Shown in pieces: positions 2,429-5,680 of a DNA stretch of 5,680 bases. The translations under genes and the position numbers were made by a program. Numbering within the stretch: the first letter of the stretch is position 1; each line of letters starts with the position of its first letter. The stretch lies in contig JAOUNK010000228.1 of NCBI GenBank assembly GCA_029881015.1, positions 1 through 5,680 of the forward strand, given 5' to 3'. The notes under the pieces were generated by a model. The model was not told the origin of the DNA, searched no databases, and worked only from the letters and a program-made list of their open reading frames with translations. The stretch is from Gammaproteobacteria bacterium. GTDB lineage: Bacteria > Pseudomonadota > Gammaproteobacteria > Steroidobacterales > Woeseiaceae.

Positions 2429-3571
2429 ATGTGGTTCATTCAAAAGTTTATCGTGCGCAAGCACGAACGCGGTCTCCTGTTCAAGGACGGAGACTTCATC
2501 AAGTTCCTGGCACCGGGAACCTATCGCTACTTCGGCCTGCGTCATCGCCATGCGGTAGAGCGCTACGACATTTCTGTCGCTGCGTTCGAACACCGCCTGG
2601 CTGACTACCTGGTCGAAGCGGAGCGCGCAGAGATAGACCGTCTGTTTCACGTCGTTGAAACCAACGCCGATGAAGTAGCACTGGTTTACCTCAACGAGCG
2701 TGCCGCAGCCGTGCTCGGTCCAGCAGAGCGCAAACTCTACTGGAAAGGTGTGGTTAAGGTTCGTGTTGAGCGTTTTGACCTCAATGAGGGCATTGCGCTT
2801 GATGCACGCCTGACCAAGCGTCTTGTTAACGGCCGCGATGCGAAAGTGCTTGCGGTTGTCGATAAGGCGGTCTACGCACGCATCGTGCCCGATGGTCACG
2901 TTGGTCTGCTGTATGTGGACGGTGAACTCATCGACACTCTGGCAGCCGGCCTGCACGCCTTCTGGAACGTTGCCCACGCCGTCGGCGTGGAGCTCGTGGA
3001 CCTGCGCATCAAAGCGCTGGAAGTCCAAGGTCAGGAAATCCTGACCAAGGACAAGGTGGCGCTGCGTATCAACGTAACTGCGACTTACCAGTACGATGAC
3101 GCAGCGAAAGCGGTTCGCGCGGTAAAGGACCCGCTGGATCAACTTTACAAGGAGATCCAGTTCGGCCTGCGTGCGGCAGTTGGCACCCGCAAGCTGGATA
3201 CACTGCTTGAGGATAAGACTGCGATTGACCGCGACATTGCAGAGCACCTTGGCATGCGCTTCGCTGAGATCGGCCTCAGCGTAATTAGCGTAGGCGTTAA
3301 AGACATCATTCTGCCTGGCGACATGAAAGACCTGCTGGGCAAGGTGGTGGAAGCCGAAAAAGCGGCTCAAGCGAATGTTATTCGCCGCCGCGAAGAGACC
3401 AACGCAACTCGTTCGCTGCTGAACACCGCGAAAGTGATGGAAAGCAACACGGTTGCACTGCGTCTAAAAGAACTCGAGACCCTGGAAAAGGTTACTGAAA
3501 ACGTAGGTAGCCTGTCTGTTGTAGGTGGTCTCGACGGACTGCTGAATGGGCTGGTGAACATCAAACAGTGA
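2429..3571 (+). CDS. Slipin/stomatin-like SPFH (band 7) protein, RNA-repair-associated type
   Basis: A 380-aa SPFH-domain protein. Family members form membrane-associated oligomeric scaffolds; slipins of this type are recurrent neighbours of RtcB in bacterial RNA-repair loci. The N-terminal part (about 1-45: KHERGLLFKDGDFIKFLAPG) carries the entry strands typical of slipins. The SPFH core runs from about 145 to 300, with DGHVGLLYVDGEL, then LTKDKVALRINVTATYQYDD (206-225), and VKDIILPGDMKDLLGKVVEA (290-309). The C-terminal part (about 308-355) is a charged helix rich in E, A, R and K, predicted to be coiled coil (EAEKAAQANVIRRREETNAT). I see no clear N-terminal transmembrane helix, so membrane attachment may be peripheral. 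ATG 2429 is chosen for its AAGGAG site and because family-like sequence starts there. The gene has its own terminator and is flanked by tRNA blocks. Family assignment is strong; the repair role comes from context. Confidence 0.9.
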   Translation: MWFIQKFIVRKHERGLLFKDGDFIKFLAPGTYRYFGLRHRHAVERYDISVAAFEHRLADYLVEAERAEIDRLFHVVETNADEVALVYLNERAAAVLGPAERKLYWKGVVKVRVERFDLNEGIALDARLTKRLVNGRDAKVLAVVDKAVYARIVPDGHVGLLYVDGELIDTLAAGLHAFWNVAHAVGVELVDLRIKALEVQGQEILTKDKVALRINVTATYQYDDAAKAVRAVKDPLDQLYKEIQFGLRAAVGTRKLDTLLEDKTAIDRDIAEHLGMRFAEIGLSVISVGVKDIILPGDMKDLLGKVVEAEKAAQANVIRRREETNATRSLLNTAKVMESNTVALRLKELETLEKVTENVGSLSVVGGLDGLLNGLVNIKQ

Positions 3572-3578
3572 TTCAGCA

Positions 3579-3616
3579 TCGGGAGGGCGTGCAACGCGCC
3601 CTCCCGACTTCTTCTA
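3579..3616 (+). terminator. Intrinsic-type terminator after the slipin gene
   Basis: TCGGGAGGGCG (3579-3589) pairs perfectly with CGCCCTCCCGA (3597-3607), giving 11 bp around a 7-nt loop. A T-rich CTTCTTCT follows. It starts 7 nt after the slipin stop codon and ends just before tRNA-Arg(GCG). The tRNA block downstream would then need read-through, its own promoter, or processing at this hairpin. Confidence 0.75.
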
Positions 3617-3617
3617 C

Positions 3618-3694
3618 ACGGCTGTAGCTCAGTGGAGCAGAGCGCGACTTTGCGAAAGTCGAGGTCACAGGTTCGAGTCCTGTCAGCTGTACCA
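3618..3694 (+). tRNA. tRNA-Arg(GCG)
   Basis: Acceptor ACGGCTG (3618-3624) pairs with CAGCTGT (3684-3690) with one wobble. D stem GCTC/GAGC is intact. Anticodon stem CGACT/AGTCG closes loop TTGCGAA with GCG at 3652-3654. T arm ACAGG/CCTGT has loop TTCGAGT. Discriminator A and CCA are encoded. GCG is unusual for bacterial arginine, where the CGY codons are normally read by an ACG tRNA whose A34 is edited to inosine by TadA. This version does not need that edit. Confidence 0.9.
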
Positions 3695-3702
3695 AACATC
3701 AT

Positions 3703-3777
3703 TCGGTGCTCGTCCAATTGGCAGGACGCGAGACTTTGACTCTCGAGATCGTGGTTCGAGTCCACGGCGCCGAGCCA
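3703..3777 (+). tRNA. tRNA-Gln(TTG)
   Basis: Acceptor TCGGTGC (3703-3709) pairs with GCGCCGA (3767-3773) with one wobble. D stem GTCC/GGAC is intact. Anticodon stem CGAGA/TCTCG closes loop CTTTGAC with TTG at 3736-3738. T arm CGTGG/CCACG carries TTCGAGT. Discriminator G, as expected for tRNA-Gln, and CCA (3775-3777) follow. It is canonical throughout. Confidence 0.93.
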
Positions 3778-3783
3778 AGACAA

Positions 3784-3901
3784 TTGGTCAGTCGTCTAAT
3801 GGTAGGACTGCGGCTTCCCACCGAGGCGCGGAGCGCCGACAGACGCACGCAGTGCGCCCGAAGGGCGAGCGAAGCGAGTCCACTCCGAGCGGCATGTCCA
3901 A
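3784..3901 (+). pseudogene. tRNA-Gly(TCC) 5' half carrying a 62-nt element, T arm missing
   Basis: The 5' half matches tRNA-Gly style: D arm GTCT-AATGGTA-GGAC (3794-3808), then GCGGCTTCC with T33 and anticodon TCC at 3816-3818. A 62-nt hairpin element follows directly (3819-3880). Removing it gives loop CTTCCCA and a poor stem TGCGG/CTCCG. After that only AGCGGCATGTCCAA remains before the next tRNA, with no T arm and no CCA. TTGGTCA (3784-3790) can still pair with TGTCCAA (3895-3901) at six of seven positions. I read it as a glycine tRNA that lost its T arm, perhaps when the element inserted. A T-armless tRNA cannot be excluded. Confidence 0.55.
3819..3880 (+). mobile_element. 62-nt multi-hairpin element (forward copy)
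   Basis: It starts CACCGAG, has the linker GACAGACGC and ends GCGAGTC. Hairpins are GGCGC-GGA-GCGCC, GCAC-GCA-GTGC, GCCC-GAA-GGGC and a short GC-GAA-GC. It has the same length and ends as the reverse copy in tRNA-Arg(TCG). CAC is present at its left end and again just after it (3881-3883), which may be a junction repeat. Confidence 0.85.
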
Positions 3902-3904
3902 TAC

Positions 3905-3983
3905 TCCCCAGTAGCTCAGCCAGGTGTAGAGCGACCGTCTTATATGCGGTTGGTCGCTGGTTCAAATCCAGCCTGGGGGACCA
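3905..3983 (+). tRNA. tRNA-Ile(TAT)
   Basis: Acceptor TCCCCAG (3905-3911) pairs with CTGGGGG (3973-3979) with one wobble. D stem GCTC/GAGC has an 11-nt loop. Anticodon stem ACCGT/GCGGT closes loop CTTATAT with TAT at 3941-3943. T arm GCTGG/CCAGC has loop TTCAAAT. Discriminator A and CCA (3981-3983) follow. TAT is rare in bacteria, which normally read AUA with a CAT tRNA modified by TilS. This gene would read AUA without lysidine. Confidence 0.92.
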
Positions 3984-3984
3984 A

Positions 3985-4132
3985 ACCTTCGTAGCTCAAT
4001 GGATTCAGAGCACCGAGCTTCTACCTCGGGTGTTGCAGGTTTGAGCGCAAGCTACGCTTGCTCGCAGCCGCTTTGCGGCCGCGTCTGTCGCAGCACGTTG
4101 TGCTGCTCGGCTGAGTCCTGCCGAGGGTGCCA
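3985..4132 (+). tRNA. tRNA-Arg(TCT) interrupted by a 70-nt T-loop insertion
   Basis: Acceptor ACCTTCG (3985-3991) pairs with CGAGGGT (4122-4128) with one wobble. Discriminator G and CCA (4130-4132) follow. D stem GCTC/GAGC and anticodon stem CCGAG/CTCGG are intact; loop CTTCTAC has TCT at 4020-4022. T stem GCAGG (4035-4039) pairs perfectly with CCTGC (4117-4121) across a 77-nt loop. Removing 70 nt restores TTTGAGT and a 78-nt tRNA. Every stem pairs, so this is not simple decay: either the insertion is removed from the RNA or it arrived recently. It starts 1 nt after the tRNA-Ile(TAT) CCA. Confidence 0.85.
4046..4115 (-). mobile_element. 70-nt multi-hairpin insertion in the T loop (reverse copy)
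   Basis: TGAG occurs at both junctions (4042-4045 and 4112-4115), so the unit can be placed anywhere between 4042-4111 and 4046-4115. Read on the minus strand it starts GCCGAG, contains GACAGACGC and ends GCGCTCA, like the Ser(TGA) copy. Its stems differ completely from the others but still pair: GCAGCAC-AAC-GTGCTGC, GCCGC-AAA-GCGGC and GCAAGC-GTA-GCTTGC. Different sequence with the same fold is evidence for conserved structure. Confidence 0.8.
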
Positions 4133-4140
4133 ACACTTAT

Positions 4141-4219
4141 GGCCGTCTGACGGGAATTAGGCATACCTACCTGTCTTAGAAACAGGTGTTTCTCGGTTCG
4201 ACTCCGAGGGCGGCTACCA
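4141..4219 (+). tRNA. tRNA-Leu(TAG) with short variable loop
   Basis: Acceptor GGCCGTC (4141-4147) pairs with GGCGGCT (4209-4215) with wobbles. Anticodon stem CCTGT/ACAGG closes loop CTTAGAA with TAG at 4177-4179. T arm CTCGG/CCGAG has loop TTCGACT. Discriminator A, the LeuRS identity base, and CCA follow. Only 5 nt (TGTTT, 4187-4191) separate anticodon and T stems, whereas bacterial tRNA-Leu normally has a long class II variable arm. The D arm is weak (GG/CC with a long loop). It shares the D-region pattern AGGCATACCT with the next gene. Confidence 0.88.
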
Positions 4220-4224
4220 ACATT

Positions 4225-4302
4225 GCGGATCTGAAGGGAACAGGCATACCTCGATGGCTTAAAACCATTGGCGTCCCGGTTCGACTCCGGGGGTCCGTAC
4301 CA
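4225..4302 (+). tRNA. tRNA-Leu(TAA) with short variable loop
   Basis: Acceptor GCGGATC (4225-4231) pairs with GGTCCGT (4292-4298) with wobbles. The D stem is AGG/CCT. Anticodon stem GATGG/CCATT closes loop CTTAAAA with TAA at 4260-4262. The variable region is only GGCGT. T arm CCCGG/CCGGG has loop TTCGACT. Discriminator A and CCA (4300-4302) are present. It is clearly a paralogue of the preceding Leu(TAG). Both have lost the long variable arm, so the loss predates their duplication or was selected in both. Confidence 0.89.
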
Positions 4303-4345
4303 AATCATGTCTACACAATTCGCATTGTCGCTGCGAGATAAGATA

Positions 4346-4915
4346 ATGACTGAAAGAATACTAAAACTGGATGTAGGTGGACGACCGATTGCGTGGATAA
4401 CGCGCGAGGACGGCGCGCTGCTGTACTGCCGCGAGCAGGTAGCGTGGGAGGCTGGAGTTGAAGAGATCGTTCTTCGTGGCGGCTACTCACGGCGCACTGG
4501 TCTTCGGTCAGTCCTGCGTGTGAATTCTATCGTTGCCACCACTTCGGTAGACAAAGGCGCGGACGACTGGGCTGGTACTCCGGCGCTAACCAACCCGCGC
4601 CTTTTTCGTCGAGACGACTACATGTGTCTCTACTGCGGCGAGGTACTGCCGCCAAGGTTACTTACCCGAGATCACGTGATTCCTCTGTCAGCTGGCGGTC
4701 AGGATACCTGGGAAAACGTTGTGTCGGCATGCCGGCCCTGCAATCACAGGAAAGACAACCACTTGCTGGAACTCATTGGAATGCGCCTTCTGGCTGTGCC
4801 TTATGCACCAAACCGCGCAGAAGGTCTAATTCTGGAGAACCGCCGCATTCTGACGGACCAGATGGAATTCCTGCGGTCACGCGTAGGCTCAGGCAGCCGG
4901 CTGCGTGTACCATAA
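4346..4915 (+). CDS. HNH endonuclease, 189 aa
   Basis: The protein has a ββα-metal HNH nuclease domain in its second half. A zinc-ribbon pair CLYC (94-97) and CRPC (129-132) flanks the catalytic DH (109-110) in TRDHVIPLSAGG, followed by WEN (122-124) and CNHRK (132-136), which supplies the last H/N ligand. This is the common RRD-CxxC-DHxxPxSxGG-WEN-CxxCN subclass. The N-terminal half (ILKLDVGGRPIAWITREDGA and RGGYSRRTG) matches the conserved lead domain of small free-standing HNH proteins. ATG 4346 is preferred because it places MTERILKLD at the family-like N-terminus; ATG 4307 would add 13 residues. Ribosome sites are weak at both (GAG at 4335). It follows tRNA-Leu(TAA), and its stop is 18 nt before the rtcB start, suggesting one transcript. 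Homologues are mostly assumed to cut DNA (homing or phage packaging); a role in RNA is untested. Confidence 0.88.
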   Translation: MTERILKLDVGGRPIAWITREDGALLYCREQVAWEAGVEEIVLRGGYSRRTGLRSVLRVNSIVATTSVDKGADDWAGTPALTNPRLFRRDDYMCLYCGEVLPPRLLTRDHVIPLSAGGQDTWENVVSACRPCNHRKDNHLLELIGMRLLAVPYAPNRAEGLILENRRILTDQMEFLRSRVGSGSRLRVP

Positions 4916-4933
4916 ATGGATAAGGACAAAACA

Positions 4934-5680
4934 ATGTCATTTTTGCAAGAAGTACAGAGAGTATCGGATGCACACTACGTGCTGCCAAAGATCGGCGACA
5001 TGCGCACCGAGGTGCACGCGTACCTGTCCGAAACTCTGTTTGCGCAGACCGATGAGGCGCTGTGGCGTCAGGCCGCACAGGCGGCCGCCTACCCAGGCAT
5101 GATTGGCCTGTACTTGATGCCTGACACACACCTGGGCTACGGCATCCCGGTCGGCGGCGTTGCCGTGACCGAGGACGTCATCATCCAGGCCGGCAGCGGT
5201 TACGATATTTCATGCGGTGTCGTATATCTGAAGGTGCCAGACCTGACGGCTGCAGATGTTGCCGATTGGGACAAGCGTCGCCGCTGGATCGATGAAGTCG
5301 AGCTGCGCATCGCGACCGGAATCGGTAGCGATCGTCCGAAGCACATGCCTCGCATTGCGGACACCAAGATCGAAGACATCTTTCGCTATGGCGCGCAGGC
5401 CATCGGCGTGCATGCGGACGTTTGTGAGCGTCAATACATCGATGTGGACGAACAGGCGCTGGACACCGATCGTATCGAGCGTGCTCGCAACAAGGCGGGA
5501 CCGCAGATCGGCTCGGTTGGTGGCGGCAACCACTTCGTGGAGATGCAGGTCGATGTCAATGACGGTTCGGTCTGGGTGATGATTCACTGTGGCAGCCGTG
5601 GCTACGGTTGGCAGACAGCGAATCACTTCTTCTACGAAGGCGCAGCGCTTCGCGGTCTGGCAAAGAACCGCCGTGAGGAA
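4934..5680 (+). CDS. rtcB: RNA-splicing ligase RtcB, N-terminal 249 codons (runs off the window)
   Basis: RtcB is a GTP- and Mn-dependent ligase that joins RNA 2',3'-cyclic phosphate or 3'-phosphate ends to 5'-OH ends through a covalent His-GMP intermediate. Diagnostic motifs are MPDTHLGYGIPVGGVAV (62-78), GSGYDISCG (87-95) with metal ligands Asp91 and Cys94, GSVGGGNHFVEMQ (193-205) with Asn199 and His200, and MIHCGSRGYG (216-225) with His218. Metal-ligand spacing resembles E. coli RtcB. The remaining metal-binding histidine and the guanylylated histidine lie beyond the window. ATG 4934 follows AAGGA (4922-4926) by 7 nt; an in-frame ATG at 4916, touching the HNH stop, would add six residues and lacks a site. 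No frameshift is seen. Placed after a tRNA array with interrupted genes and near a slipin gene, its likely substrates are tRNAs; this is inference. Confidence 0.95.
   Translation, partial: MSFLQEVQRVSDAHYVLPKIGDMRTEVHAYLSETLFAQTDEALWRQAAQAAAYPGMIGLYLMPDTHLGYGIPVGGVAVTEDVIIQAGSGYDISCGVVYLKVPDLTAADVADWDKRRRWIDEVELRIATGIGSDRPKHMPRIADTKIEDIFRYGAQAIGVHADVCERQYIDVDEQALDTDRIERARNKAGPQIGSVGGGNHFVEMQVDVNDGSVWVMIHCGSRGYGWQTANHFFYEGAALRGLAKNRREE

Noticed and set aside
2405..3370. Long open frame on the minus strand inside the slipin gene
   Set aside because: It is a shadow of the slipin codons, with no ribosome site and no recognisable domain.
1490..3890. Shared 10-mer GTCCACTCCG after Arg(TCG) and after the Gly element
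   Set aside because: The contexts differ (a CCA end in one, the element border in the other). The match is short enough to be chance.
1193..4115. Group I or group II introns in the interrupted tRNAs
   Set aside because: The insertions are 49-70 nt, too small for either catalytic core, and lack their conserved elements.
1193..4115. CRISPR array
   Set aside because: The repeats are four, widely spaced, in both orientations, and lie inside tRNA genes. There is no regular spacer pattern.

Overview
The window is bacterial or bacteriophage DNA carrying a dense tRNA array with four protein genes embedded in it. Every confident gene lies on the + strand. Most of the tRNA genes encode their own CCA end, and the coding genes use Shine-Dalgarno starts (AAGGAG, AAGGA). 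Both points argue for bacteria and against archaea. Tight packing (tRNA genes often 1-9 nt apart), near one-of-each anticodon content, small ORFs and an HNH gene suggest a large tailed phage, prophage or accessory island. The sequence alone cannot separate these.

Layout. 1-646: 3' end of tRNA-Asn, tRNA-Ala, a tRNA-like 92-mer (142-233), about 220 nt with no recognised gene, a 13-bp hairpin, tRNA-Asp and tRNA-Glu. 722-949: a 75-aa protein of unknown function. 956-1989: an almost continuous run of Ile(GAT), Pro, Ser(TGA), His, Arg(TCG), Lys, Gly(GCC), Met, Val, an abnormal tRNA-like gene and a second CAT tRNA, followed by a degenerate tRNA remnant. 2064-2428: a mostly unassigned leader with a 14-nt perfect match to the anti-anti-Shine-Dalgarno sequence. 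2429-3571: a slipin/stomatin-like SPFH (band 7) protein followed by a hairpin terminator. 3618-4302: Arg(GCG), Gln, a damaged Gly(TCC), Ile(TAT), Arg(TCT), Leu(TAG) and Leu(TAA). 4346-4915: an HNH nuclease. 4934-5680: the first 249 codons of the RNA ligase RtcB, cut by the window end.

Main discovery. Three tRNA genes (Ser-TGA, Arg-TCG, Arg-TCT) are interrupted by 49-, 62- and 70-nt insertions in the T loop or anticodon loop. Removing each insertion restores a normal 7-nt loop. A fourth copy sits in a damaged Gly(TCC) gene. All four belong to one element family: a chain of short hairpins around an invariant GACAGACGC linker, in either orientation. The two 62-nt copies differ at only four bases, and each difference is the middle base of a C(GNA)G triloop. 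With an RtcB ligase next to the array, these could be small bacterial tRNA introns or a mini-hairpin mobile element that targets tRNA genes. That function is inference.

How the genes may work together. RtcB joins 2',3'-cyclic-phosphate (or 3'-phosphate) RNA ends to 5'-OH ends, the ends left by many anticodon nucleases and by tRNA splicing. Slipin-family proteins are recurrent partners of RtcB in bacterial RNA-repair loci. A spare tRNA set with unusual anticodon loops (C33 in three genes), a ligase and a membrane-scaffold protein fits a tRNA replacement and repair module that counters tRNA-cutting defences or toxins.
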